A stretch of DNA of 64,000 nt from Irineochytrium annulatum (Eukaryota; Chytridiomycota; Chytridiomycetes; Chytridiales; Chytridiaceae): positions 62,001 through 126,000 of the forward strand of contig JADGJL010000003.1 of assembly GCA_027600665.1 (NCBI GenBank), in the 5' to 3' direction. How positions within the stretch are numbered: position 1 is the first letter of the stretch; every line of letters starts with the position of its first letter. The notes beneath the pieces were generated by a model, which saw only the letters and a program-made list of their open reading frames with translations, was not told the origin of the DNA and searched no databases. A program made the position numbers and the translations under genes. This document shows positions 18,484 through 26,382 of this stretch, in pieces.

Positions 18484-20246
18484 CGAAGACACCCTCGACT
18501 TCCCGGTATGCACTCTTTAAACAGATTAAGCCGTTTATCAAAAATGCGAACCGTCAAATCTTCATTCTAGGTACGCTGAAATTGGCCTTGACTGCTATTG
18601 CGCTCATGATCCCTTATCTGTACAAGCTGCTCATTGATCATGTCATGGTTGGACGGGAGCTTAACATGTTGCCCTATATCCTTGCCGGATACCTGGGCTT
18701 ATTTGCGTTGGAGACAACCGCTCTGGGTTTACAAACGCTGTTCAGTAACCGGTTATTAGGTCGGACCAAGCTCGACTTACAGCTGAATATGTGGAAAAGA
18801 TTAGTGCGAATGAAACCGACTCTATATGAGCGCTATAGTGCAGGAGATCTGAAGAATAGACTGGACGGAGACGTCACACTGGTCAAAGACTTTATCTTTT
18901 TGCATCTGATTGATTATACGTTCAAATGGATCAGCGTAGGGGCGTATGTGGTTATTCTGTTATCGCTGAATTGGAAGATGGCTTTGCTGGGTTTTGTTAT
19001 GCTTCCCATTTCCTTTGTCATCAGTTCCCGATTGGGAAAAAGGGCCAAAGTACTGGTCTCCGAATTCCGTCAGACTACCGGAGAATATGAGACATGGATA
19101 TCGAACAGCTTCAGACACTGGAAGGAAATCAAGGCACTGAATATGCAACGCAAGGAATCCATCAAGTTTGTTGGATATTGGAAACGTTTTGGCAAAATCA
19201 AATTCCGACATCTGGCATATACGTATGCCAATGAGCTGTACTACACCTTTCAGGATGACTTTATTAATAAGATGAATCTTTATTTTATCGGCGGGCTGCT
19301 CATTTTTCAGGGAGAATTAACAATCGGGGGACTGCTTGTTTTTCTGACATATTATCAACAGATGATTAACAACATTAATGAAATTAATGCCTCCAATGTT
19401 CAACTTCATGATGTGACACCTTCCATTGAACGGATCGTTGAATTGCTGGAACTTCCCGTTGTGTCACAGAGAAAGCTCGGACTACAGCCAGAGTTCCAAG
19501 GGCATCTCGAATTCAAGAATGTCTCCTTTCGTTATCAGGAGAATCAAAGTGATGTCTTGCATGAGATTAATCTGAACATCCAGCCTGGTGATTACACAGC
19601 GATCGTAGGCAGAAGTGGTTCGGGTAAGAGCACGTTAATCAAACTTATTCTAGGGCAGAATGAGACACAGCAAGGGGCTATTCTCGTTGACGGACAGCCC
19701 ATTGGTGACTTGGGATCAGAATACCTTTATCAACATATTGGGGTGGTTATGCAGGAGAATGCCTTGTTCAGTATGTCCATCCTGGATAATCTCAGACTCG
19801 TACAGCCACGGGCTACAGAAGAAGAGATACGAGAGGTTTGCCGCATGGCTTTGCTGGATGATTTCATTGAAGAATTGCCTGACAAGTATAATACGGTTCT
19901 GGGTGAGTCAAGTATTAAGTTGTCCGGAGGCCAGAAGCAACGGTTGGCGCTTGCCAGGGTGCTGTTAACAAGACCCCGACTGCTTATTCTGGATGAAGCC
20001 ACATCTGCACTGGATAATGACTCGGAACGCAAAATAAATGAGGTGATCCGCAGGATCGCACAGGATATAACGGTGCTTGTGATCGCGCATCGTTATTCAG
20101 CTATTCAGGATGCCAAGCAAGTGATTGTGCTCGATCAGGGAGAGATTGTTGCTACGGGCACTCATCTTGAACTGGCTGGGCGGCATGAGGTGTATGACAC
20201 GTTGTTCAGGGATCAGAGGCAAGGAATCGGGACAACGGCCACCTAA
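18480..20246 (+). CDS. ABC exporter half-transporter (TMD-NBD), second subunit
   Basis: 588 residues. The transmembrane domain occupies about 15-320; the ATPase has Walker A GRSGSGKS, signature LSGGQKQR, Walker B LLILDEATSALD and H-loop IAHRYS. The GTG start overlaps the end of the preceding exporter gene, so equal expression and a heterodimer are likely. Both nucleotide-binding domains look catalytically complete, so homodimers cannot be excluded. By context the substrate is the cluster product. Confidence 0.93.
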   Translation: MTKTPSTSRYALFKQIKPFIKNANRQIFILGTLKLALTAIALMIPYLYKLLIDHVMVGRELNMLPYILAGYLGLFALETTALGLQTLFSNRLLGRTKLDLQLNMWKRLVRMKPTLYERYSAGDLKNRLDGDVTLVKDFIFLHLIDYTFKWISVGAYVVILLSLNWKMALLGFVMLPISFVISSRLGKRAKVLVSEFRQTTGEYETWISNSFRHWKEIKALNMQRKESIKFVGYWKRFGKIKFRHLAYTYANELYYTFQDDFINKMNLYFIGGLLIFQGELTIGGLLVFLTYYQQMINNINEINASNVQLHDVTPSIERIVELLELPVVSQRKLGLQPEFQGHLEFKNVSFRYQENQSDVLHEINLNIQPGDYTAIVGRSGSGKSTLIKLILGQNETQQGAILVDGQPIGDLGSEYLYQHIGVVMQENALFSMSILDNLRLVQPRATEEEIREVCRMALLDDFIEELPDKYNTVLGESSIKLSGGQKQRLALARVLLTRPRLLILDEATSALDNDSERKINEVIRRIAQDITVLVIAHRYSAIQDAKQVIVLDQGEIVATGTHLELAGRHEVYDTLFRDQRQGIGTTAT

Positions 20247-20279
20247 AGTGAAAAGAATGATTTATAGGAGGTTAATGAC

Positions 20280-20843
20280 ATGACCATCTATTGTCCACTA
20301 CCTTTGGAAGAGCACTATAACAACAATGGGTTTAGCTATCTTGCTACAAACCAGATTGGGAATTTCACGACCTTTGGTTCCTCATACCCGGGTGATGAAC
20401 TCCCTGATCAGGAGAACGTCCAATGGCAGGATATTCCGTTTCATTTTCCTCTACCCAGACAGGCATTTAATAATATAGAACTGGATAGCCAGCGGATTCC
20501 AGTACCATTGGATCTATATTCGACATTATATATTCTGGGTGCGGCAGATAATGGTTCATACCATGAATTCATTAGTTTTGAACGAGCTGGAGAGCGAATG
20601 GGGAGAGCATCATTGGATCTGACCAACTGGACCGCGACGACTCCACATTATAATGAAGAGATTATGTTTCAGTGTAGTGGGACGTGTACACAAAAGGGGA
20701 CCTTGCTGACATCCAAACAGCCTATTATTTGGTTTCAGCAGATTACGCTGGAAGAACCCATTTCATTTGATAAGATTCTAATGCCAGACAATCCATGCAT
20801 GCATATTTTTGCACTAACCCTAGGGAAGGAGTGGAATATATGA
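20280..20843 (+). CDS. jelly-roll (NPCBM-like) protein of unknown role in the cluster
   Basis: 187 residues without signal peptide or membrane segment. The region RIPVPLDLYSTLYILGAADNG and the C-terminal stretch NPCMHIFALTL resemble the beta-sandwich domains found at the ends of glycoside hydrolases (NPCBM-like). Here the domain stands alone. A strong AGGAGG precedes the ATG, and the gene overlaps the next BtrH-like gene by ATGA, so the two are probably made together. A sugar-binding or protein-binding role in product maturation or immunity is possible, but nothing in the sequence proves it. Confidence 0.65.
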   Translation: MTIYCPLPLEEHYNNNGFSYLATNQIGNFTTFGSSYPGDELPDQENVQWQDIPFHFPLPRQAFNNIELDSQRIPVPLDLYSTLYILGAADNGSYHEFISFERAGERMGRASLDLTNWTATTPHYNEEIMFQCSGTCTQKGTLLTSKQPIIWFQQITLEEPISFDKILMPDNPCMHIFALTLGKEWNI

Positions 20844-21862
20844 ATATTCAGCCAAGAGAAGCACATACAGAAGGTGAAGATTGTTTTACCCTATGTGTAA
20901 GTAGCATTCTCAACTATAAAGAAATCACGAATTTCCTGGCGGTATGGAAGCAATGCGGAATGATGTACCATGAAGACCCGGAGAGAGGCACCCCGAAACT
21001 TGTCCCTACGTATATGACTGTTGAAAATGAGTTTCAACGCATTCATCATATTGATCTGAACATCGTCAGAAAAAATGAACAGACCGAGGTAATAAAGGAA
21101 ATCATGACGTTACTTCAGCAAAAAGAAGCAGTTATTGTATGGGTTGATGTATTTTACATGCAGTATAATTCACTCTATCAATTACTTCATTCGTCGCATT
21201 GCATTGTCTTGTCCGACTATGCAGACGGGCAGTTTGAGTTTATCGATGATTTTTATCATTTGAAAGGCAATATGGATGAACAGACGTTATTTGAAGCGCT
21301 TGATCTAGGTCAGACGCCTTTAATTCGTGAGGGCACGCGTTATCGTTATGCTACATTGGATGTTGGAAATGCTGTCCAACAGGTAAAAGAGAGAGAGTTC
21401 TATAACATGCTTCATCAAAATCATGAAATCATGGATGGGAAATCGGAGCAGCTGATCAAGCAGGTTGAGTGGTACGAACTGGTTAATCCGCAAGTAGGCC
21501 TGCCTGCCATTGAAAGGTATATAGACTCTACACGTCAGCATATGAAAGATTCATCCGCATTGACCGAGGAATACCTGGACAATATGTATGGCGACTTGGC
21601 GAGCATAAGTAATAACAGATATTTGTATGGCCATTTCCTAAGAGAAGGAATACCGTTTAATCCTGATATTGATCAACTGGTGGAAACGTACGAATATGCT
21701 GCGCAACGATGGAATCTTGCTGCTAATATGACATTGAAGAGTCAGTACCTGGATATGGATAGTCGTCATAAGATGTTAAATCGGGTTCTGGGTAAAATCG
21801 GAGAAATTATAGGTGTAGAACAAGAGGCTCATGACATGGTCAAACATTTTGTTGCGAGTTAG
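20840..21862 (+). CDS. stand-alone BtrH-like acyltransferase-type protein
   Basis: 340 residues. The N-terminus has DCFTLCVSSILNY (Cys15, Cys19), the middle has VIVWVDVFYMQYN, and His120 lies in SSHCIVL. This is the same order and spacing as in the C-terminal domain of the NRPS at 12346, with Cys19 aligning with Cys900. In BtrH such a papain/C39-like fold transfers an acyl group from an ACP to an amine. ATG 20840 is chosen because AAGGAG lies 9 nt upstream and it overlaps the preceding stop; an upstream in-frame ATG lies inside the previous gene. Last gene of the operon. It may release or further acylate the product, or be an immunity enzyme. Confidence 0.72.
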   Translation: MNIQPREAHTEGEDCFTLCVSSILNYKEITNFLAVWKQCGMMYHEDPERGTPKLVPTYMTVENEFQRIHHIDLNIVRKNEQTEVIKEIMTLLQQKEAVIVWVDVFYMQYNSLYQLLHSSHCIVLSDYADGQFEFIDDFYHLKGNMDEQTLFEALDLGQTPLIREGTRYRYATLDVGNAVQQVKEREFYNMLHQNHEIMDGKSEQLIKQVEWYELVNPQVGLPAIERYIDSTRQHMKDSSALTEEYLDNMYGDLASISNNRYLYGHFLREGIPFNPDIDQLVETYEYAAQRWNLAANMTLKSQYLDMDSRHKMLNRVLGKIGEIIGVEQEAHDMVKHFVAS

Positions 21863-21886
21863 GATGTCAGTCAGTATATTTTACGC

Positions 21887-21928
21887 AAAAAGACCCGTGA
21901 AGCGAATATCGCTTTACGGGTCTTTTTT
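21887..21928 (+). terminator. bidirectional terminator ending the biosynthetic operon
   Basis: A long stem (AAAAGACCCGT.../...ACGGGTCTTTT) with an AATA loop region and T runs on both strands separates the last cluster gene from the convergent MFS gene, and should serve both. Confidence 0.9.
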
Positions 21929-21943
21929 ATGACTTGTATCATA

Positions 21944-23311
21944 TTAGGCAGCTGCCTTTATCCGTGACTGCATTCTAAGATACACCTGAGAGAAAATAAC
22001 GGATGCCAGTGCTACTACGGTCATACCCCAGAAAATATTGGTGTACGCCGAGGAGAGTGGCAAGTTCTGCATAGCTGTTAATGCTACACCAGTAACTGCA
22101 ACGCTGAAAGCACCGCTGAAGAACTGACTGAGTTGGAACAGTCCCATACCTGCGCCCACCTGATCCATGGTCAGGTTACCAGACAATTCATTGGACACGC
22201 TGGTGGTCAGGGATGAGAAACCAACGCTGAGCAGGACATACACAGCCATAATGGCGTAGATGTTATTGTCTGCAAATAAGGCGAACAATCCGGCTGCGGC
22301 CAGTAGCAACCATGGTGCAAACTTCAGCAGCAACGTATTGCCGTGTCGGTCAATCATTCGGCCGATCCGGTTGGACAGCAGCATGGACACGACTGCGCCC
22401 GGGAAGATGACAAGTCCGGATTGAGCAGGGGTCAGTCCATATAGATGCGCCAAAATTTGCGGCAGCAGGAACAGCGTTGAGAAGTTATTGATATACGATA
22501 CAATCCCCAGCGAGCTGAGCATCATATATTTTTTGTTTTTGAACAAAGCAGGCTGAACAAATGGATCTGCCGCGCGCCGAATTCGGAGCCAGAACAGAAG
22601 CAGTGCCGCTACACCGATAACAAGCGTGAACCACTGACGTGAAGTCAGGAATAACAATACACCGGTAGTACCGATCGCAAGAAGCACGGCACCCAGCAGG
22701 TCGAATGAACCTTTTTGCGGGGTTTCCCGAGGAAGCAGTTTAAAAAATACAGGAATCAAGAATAACGTTAGTCCCGTAACGATAAACAGATCATGCCATC
22801 CCAGAAATTGAGTAATACTTCCCCCAATGACGGGACCAAGTCCAAGCCCCAGTGAACTGGCGGACATGATGACAGCCATCGATTTACCCCGGCGATCATT
22901 GGGAATGTATCGTGTAATCAGTACAATGGCGAGACCCGGAACAGAAGCAGCACCCGCAGCTTGAATCAGACGTGCAATGAGCAAAATGATGAAATGATTA
23001 CTGAAGAACCCGAGAACGGATGCTGCACCAAGTAACGTAAGCCCGGTTGTGAATAATGTACGAATGGGTATGAAATCCGATAGACGTGAGAACGTAATCG
23101 AGGAGATGGCAAATACAATGGAATACCCTGTAACAATCCATGAGGAAGCGACGGAAGTAAGCATGAATTCGGCTGCAATTTTGGGCAGCGCCAGATTAAA
23201 CATCATTGTATTCATAACAACGAGTACAACGGTGAAGCCAAGCAAGCCTACAATTAATCCTTCCTGTATTCCGGTCCGTTCCCCTGATGATGCGGTTGCG
23301 GTGTTGTTCAT
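21944..23311 (-). CDS. MFS drug efflux transporter (TetK/L-like, DHA2-type)
   Basis: 455 residues, very hydrophobic and long enough for 14 transmembrane helices. The N-terminal region LPKIAAEFMLTSVASSWIVTGY, the loop SDFIPIRTLF and RLIQAAGAASVPGLAIVLI match the proton-driven drug:H+ antiporters related to TetL. AGGAGG lies 8 nt upstream of the ATG. It is divergent from the ArsR-type gene at 23517, whose product probably controls it. It could export the neighbouring cluster product or an unrelated toxicant; substrate cannot be read from sequence. Confidence 0.88.
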   Translation of the reverse strand: MNNTATASSGERTGIQEGLIVGLLGFTVVLVVMNTMMFNLALPKIAAEFMLTSVASSWIVTGYSIVFAISSITFSRLSDFIPIRTLFTTGLTLLGAASVLGFFSNHFIILLIARLIQAAGAASVPGLAIVLITRYIPNDRRGKSMAVIMSASSLGLGLGPVIGGSITQFLGWHDLFIVTGLTLFLIPVFFKLLPRETPQKGSFDLLGAVLLAIGTTGVLLFLTSRQWFTLVIGVAALLLFWLRIRRAADPFVQPALFKNKKYMMLSSLGIVSYINNFSTLFLLPQILAHLYGLTPAQSGLVIFPGAVVSMLLSNRIGRMIDRHGNTLLLKFAPWLLLAAAGLFALFADNNIYAIMAVYVLLSVGFSSLTTSVSNELSGNLTMDQVGAGMGLFQLSQFFSGAFSVAVTGVALTAMQNLPLSSAYTNIFWGMTVVALASVIFSQVYLRMQSRIKAAA

Positions 23312-23363
23312 AAAAACCTCCTAAAGTGATGTGTATTTCGCAACATTTCAGAAACGGTGTGTA

Positions 23364-23378
23364 ACATTTGCAAAATGT
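23364..23378. promoter_or_regulatory. candidate operator palindrome (MFS/ArsR intergenic)
   Basis: Perfect inverted repeat ACATTT-GCA-AAATGT, about 53 bp upstream of the MFS start. Its place in the divergent promoter region suggests a repressor site. Confidence 0.5.
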
Positions 23379-23430
23379 AGTATGATGTCAATCCCGTGCC
23401 TAACAGCAGGGGTTACATAACGAAATCATT

Positions 23431-23454
23431 AAAGTTCGATTGGTGTCGAACATT
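23431..23454. promoter_or_regulatory. second candidate operator palindrome
   Basis: Inverted repeat AAAGTTCGA-TTGGTG-TCGAACATT, one mismatch in 9-bp arms with a perfect GTTCGA/TCGAAC core. An extended -10-like TGTTAGAAT (23475-23483) follows it and could drive the ArsR gene. Confidence 0.5.
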
Positions 23455-23516
23455 AGAAATATATCATGGATCTGTGTTAGAATACAATGCATAGTCTGAA
23501 AAAAGGAGACTACCGT

Positions 23517-23840
23517 ATGAAAATTTTACATCATCCACAGGTGTCAGATATTGAACTTTCTTCCGTACTATATGCGCTGAGTGACCCGACTCGCCTTGGG
23601 ATTGTTGCGGAAGCAGCCAGAAGCGGGGAGCAGCCGTGCAGCCATTTTCATGCACCTGTTGTGAAGTCAACGATGTCACACCACATTCGAACCCTGAGGG
23701 AAGCCGGAGTTATTCGGGTCAGAGTGCAAGGCACCCAGCATTTTCTCACCCTGCGGTCCGATGATCTGGAAACGCGCTTTCCAGGACTCCTGCAACCATT
23801 ATTGCAGGCCGCAGCTCAGTCGAGCACAGATCTTTCCTAG
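23517..23840 (+). CDS. ArsR-family winged-helix repressor
   Basis: 107 residues. The pattern LYALSDPTRLGIVAEAA followed by SHFHAPVVKSTMSHHIRTLREAGVIRVRVQGTQ is the classical ArsR winged helix, with recognition helix KSTMSHHIRTL. No obvious metal-binding Cys pair (CxCxxC) is seen, so it may sense a small organic ligand. ATG 23517 has AAAGGAGA just upstream; an in-frame ATG at 23487 lacks one. It probably represses the divergent MFS pump through one or both palindromes between them. Confidence 0.88.
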   Translation: MKILHHPQVSDIELSSVLYALSDPTRLGIVAEAARSGEQPCSHFHAPVVKSTMSHHIRTLREAGVIRVRVQGTQHFLTLRSDDLETRFPGLLQPLLQAAAQSSTDLS

Positions 23841-23892
23841 ATGTTGTCCTTTCTTCAGGTCGAAGAGGGGACATTTTTTATTTTCTAATACG

Positions 23893-24004
23893 GGATGTTC
23901 AAAAAAGTAAACGATTCAGCACCGAGAAGGTGAACGCAAGATTCGATGTCGAGTTCGCTTCTTGGGCTACTTCGTGATCAATTGGGGACTTTTTGAACAA
24001 CCTT
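23893..24004. repeat. MITE-like element with inverted ends
   Basis: About 110 bp bounded by GGATGTTCAAAAAAGT on the left and the near-reverse-complement ACTTTTTGAACAACC on the right. Inside is a small hairpin (CACC-GAGAA-GGTG). No coding potential is apparent. The layout is that of a short non-autonomous element or intergenic repeat. I see no second copy in this window and no clear target-site duplication. Confidence 0.6.
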
Positions 24005-24091
24005 TAAAACTGATGCGACATTCTGTGTCGTACCATGCCCTATATAATAACGGTGAACACACAAACCATATTGAAAAGAGGTTCACAACCA

Positions 24092-24280
24092 TTGGCAAAA
24101 ACCAAAAGAGGACGCGTCTTGTGGAGTCTTCCTTCCAGGGGCCGGGGAACATGCCCGGTATGTAGCAGTACCCGAATAAAATTGTTGTATACGCAAACAA
24201 AAACAGACGGTACAAGTCTGAAAGTATGCAAGAAATGCTCCAAAGCAGTGCAATCCAGAGTGGATAAGGCACACGTCTGA
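24092..24280 (+). CDS. small zinc-ribbon protein
   Basis: 62 residues, basic, starting at TTG with AAAAGAGG about 10 nt upstream. CPVC (after GRGT) and CKKC form a four-cysteine zinc ribbon about 25 residues apart. An in-frame ATG at 24035 would add a 19-residue tail but partly covers the region just after the repeat and lacks a good binding site. Function unknown; small ribbons of this kind often bind nucleic acid or ribosomes. Ends at a strong terminator. Confidence 0.65.
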   Translation: MAKTKRGRVLWSLPSRGRGTCPVCSSTRIKLLYTQTKTDGTSLKVCKKCSKAVQSRVDKAHV

Positions 24281-24318
24281 CATATCAGGCCTGTTCTTCG
24301 GAACAGGCCATGTCTTTT
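24279..24318 (+). terminator. intrinsic terminator with TTCG loop
   Basis: GGCCTGTTC-TTCG-GAACAGGCC is a perfect 9-bp stem on a stable tetraloop, extended by GACAT/ATGTC and followed by TTTT. It ends the zinc-ribbon gene. Confidence 0.88.
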
Positions 24319-24363
24319 GATATAATAAGTGAAATAGGATCGGAAAAGATCGGGGGCGGGAAG

Positions 24364-25263
24364 ATGAGTAATATGCATCGGATTCACTGGTTTGACGAAC
24401 AGATTCGGGGTGGACGTTTTCCGAATAGCAGCTGGCTTGCCCGTGAATTTGAAATCTCCCGTCGTCAGGCTCAGCGTGATATTGAATATATGGCAAGTTC
24501 CTTGCGAGCCCCTTTGGTGTATATGGCAAAATATCGGGGCTATTGTTATGAGGATCAGACTTTTCGATTGCCCCATTTGTATATGACAGAAGAAGAGCAA
24601 CGTGTGTTGAAATATCTGGCGCATCGATATCGACATTACGATTATGATCAAGCAGACGCGGTGAAACGTGTAGCACATTTGCTGGAGCGTTTTACGTTGG
24701 AGGAACAACAGATGGGAAGTAGCGAGCTTCCGGTGTTTTCGGCGCAACCGAAGCAACTGCAATTCTTTGAATTATTGTCCCATGCCATAACTGACTTGCG
24801 CAGAGTACATATTCATTACAGGGATCATGATGGAGAACGGCAGTTTTCCTTGTGCCCATTAAAGATGATATCCCAGTTTAACGCCGATTACGTGGTGGGT
24901 TATGAAGCAGACCCCGTGCAGCAAGTGGCCATTCGATTGGAGGGTGTTGTCCATGTATCAATATCGGATGAGAGATTTGAGTATAGATCAGACGCCTTGC
25001 TAGGTGGATGGGAAGAATCATTGCCTGTGCGAAAACCGTTTGTAGCTGAGATTCGTTTGAAGGAAGTGCAGCAAATGGAGATGTGGCAGGGGTATCGTAT
25101 TCGGGCAAGCCACGATCGGATTTATTCGGTTGAATTTTATGACACGGACGCTTTCTTGCAGCATTTGTTTATTAGCGAATGGGAAGAGCTTTTGTCTCCT
25201 GGGTGGCTTAGACGCAAGCTTCAGCAAAGCGCAGAAGGGTTGATCCACAGGCTTGGAACATAG
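24364..25263 (+). CDS. WYL-domain-type transcriptional regulator
   Basis: 299 residues. The N-terminal HTH (residues about 5-60; SSWLAREFEISRRQAQRDIEYM) and the central/C-terminal beta-rich region (about 140-235; VHIHYRDHDGERQFSLCPLKMI) match the DeoR/YafY-type HTH-WYL architecture, where WYL domains bind ligands or nucleic acid. ATG 24364 has GGGGCGGGA upstream; an earlier in-frame ATG at 24310 lies in the terminator. It precedes two C39/BtrH-fold genes by 98 bp and may control them. The exact family is inferred from layout, not from every signature residue. Confidence 0.8.
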   Translation: MSNMHRIHWFDEQIRGGRFPNSSWLAREFEISRRQAQRDIEYMASSLRAPLVYMAKYRGYCYEDQTFRLPHLYMTEEEQRVLKYLAHRYRHYDYDQADAVKRVAHLLERFTLEEQQMGSSELPVFSAQPKQLQFFELLSHAITDLRRVHIHYRDHDGERQFSLCPLKMISQFNADYVVGYEADPVQQVAIRLEGVVHVSISDERFEYRSDALLGGWEESLPVRKPFVAEIRLKEVQQMEMWQGYRIRASHDRIYSVEFYDTDAFLQHLFISEWEELLSPGWLRRKLQQSAEGLIHRLGT

Positions 25264-25360
25264 AGTGAGTCTGTAAACACGCAACAAACGAGCAGTGCAG
25301 AGCAAGCTGCTGTTTCTCGTAAATACATCAGGCAAACCACCATGGAGAGGAGCTTTTTCT

Positions 25361-26359
25361 TTGGCTGAAGTCGTGTTAAATAACCTCATCATGAAGCGGG
25401 AGTCCAAATCATACGTGGATAGTCTGCATGCGATACTAACCCATACGGGCCAGTTTCAAGGTTCCAAATATGTACTTGCCGGATATACAGGCATGGCTTT
25501 CAAGCTGGCAGTACATCGCCGGCTACTTCCCATGTCGGTTACAGCGTATGGACAATGGGGGGAAGCACATCGTCCCGGAGTTGATAACCTGGGGATATTC
25601 ACGATCTGGGATGGGGGACGTACACGTCATTCCACGTTTGGTTATTACCAGCAGGATGCAGTGAATTGGGTGAGACGCAGTATTGATGAAGGCACTGGTG
25701 TGATCTACTGGATTCCTGAGTTCGGTGTTATTTCCGGATATGATGACCGTGACCGCATCTTTTATGTGCAAGACGGATGGAGCAAGGAACCGCAGATTTT
25801 GTTGTATGACAATTTCGGTTTAAACTTTACCGGATTTTGGTATTGTCAAGTATTTGGTGATCAGGTCCGCATTTCTGAACAACAGATGCTGCTGGAATCC
25901 CTGCGACTGGCGATAGAGGATTGGGATATTCCCTATCGTCTGTTACCTGATCAGAATATTGCTTCAGGTAGAAAGGCATATGATGAGTGGGTGCTGGCTT
26001 TACGGAGTGGGGATTTTGATGAGTCGGGTGCGGGTTATATTTTGGAATCCTTCTGCCATTCGCGAACCGAAATAAGAATGTATCTGCAGGATGTTCGAGG
26101 GATATGGAACGAACTGGATCAGGCTTATACATGTTATGAACAGCTTGGGACGTTAATTGACCAAATGAAAGGATATATGGTTCAGCAGGAGAATAGACGT
26201 GTCTTGAGACCAGATATCACAGAAGATCTAGCACAGTTACTAGTGAAGGCGAAAGCATTAGAAGAGCAGGCTATTGATTATTTTCGATTGATATCCAGGA
26301 AGTATCCCGACCGTAAAAGGTCTACTATACCACGGTGGGGAGCACATTCAGCACGATAG
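25361..26359 (+). CDS. C39/BtrH-fold protein, apparently non-catalytic (tandem copy 1)
   Basis: 332 residues, from a TTG with GAGAGGAG 7 nt upstream. SYVDSLHAIL, LAGYTGMAFKLAV, the GVIYWIPEFGVISGYDD strand-turn and the LLYDNFG segment follow the layout of the papain/C39-like BtrH_N family. The position usually occupied by Cys is not Cys (DSLHA), and the His expected before the GYDD strand is replaced. It may therefore bind a ligand or partner rather than catalyse transfer. The next gene encodes a clear paralogue. No signal peptide or membrane segment. Function unknown. Confidence 0.6.
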   Translation: MAEVVLNNLIMKRESKSYVDSLHAILTHTGQFQGSKYVLAGYTGMAFKLAVHRRLLPMSVTAYGQWGEAHRPGVDNLGIFTIWDGGRTRHSTFGYYQQDAVNWVRRSIDEGTGVIYWIPEFGVISGYDDRDRIFYVQDGWSKEPQILLYDNFGLNFTGFWYCQVFGDQVRISEQQMLLESLRLAIEDWDIPYRLLPDQNIASGRKAYDEWVLALRSGDFDESGAGYILESFCHSRTEIRMYLQDVRGIWNELDQAYTCYEQLGTLIDQMKGYMVQQENRRVLRPDITEDLAQLLVKAKALEEQAIDYFRLISRKYPDRKRSTIPRWGAHSAR

Positions 26360-26382
26360 ATGAGAGAGGAAGGGAGTGAAGG

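Noticed and set aside
23517..23840. Arsenic or heavy-metal sensor
   Set aside because: The ArsR protein lacks an obvious metal-binding Cys motif, and the adjacent pump is of the drug-efflux type.
24040..24762. 240-codon minus-strand frame across the zinc-ribbon and WYL genes
   Set aside because: It crosses a strong terminator and two genes on the other strand, with atypical composition.
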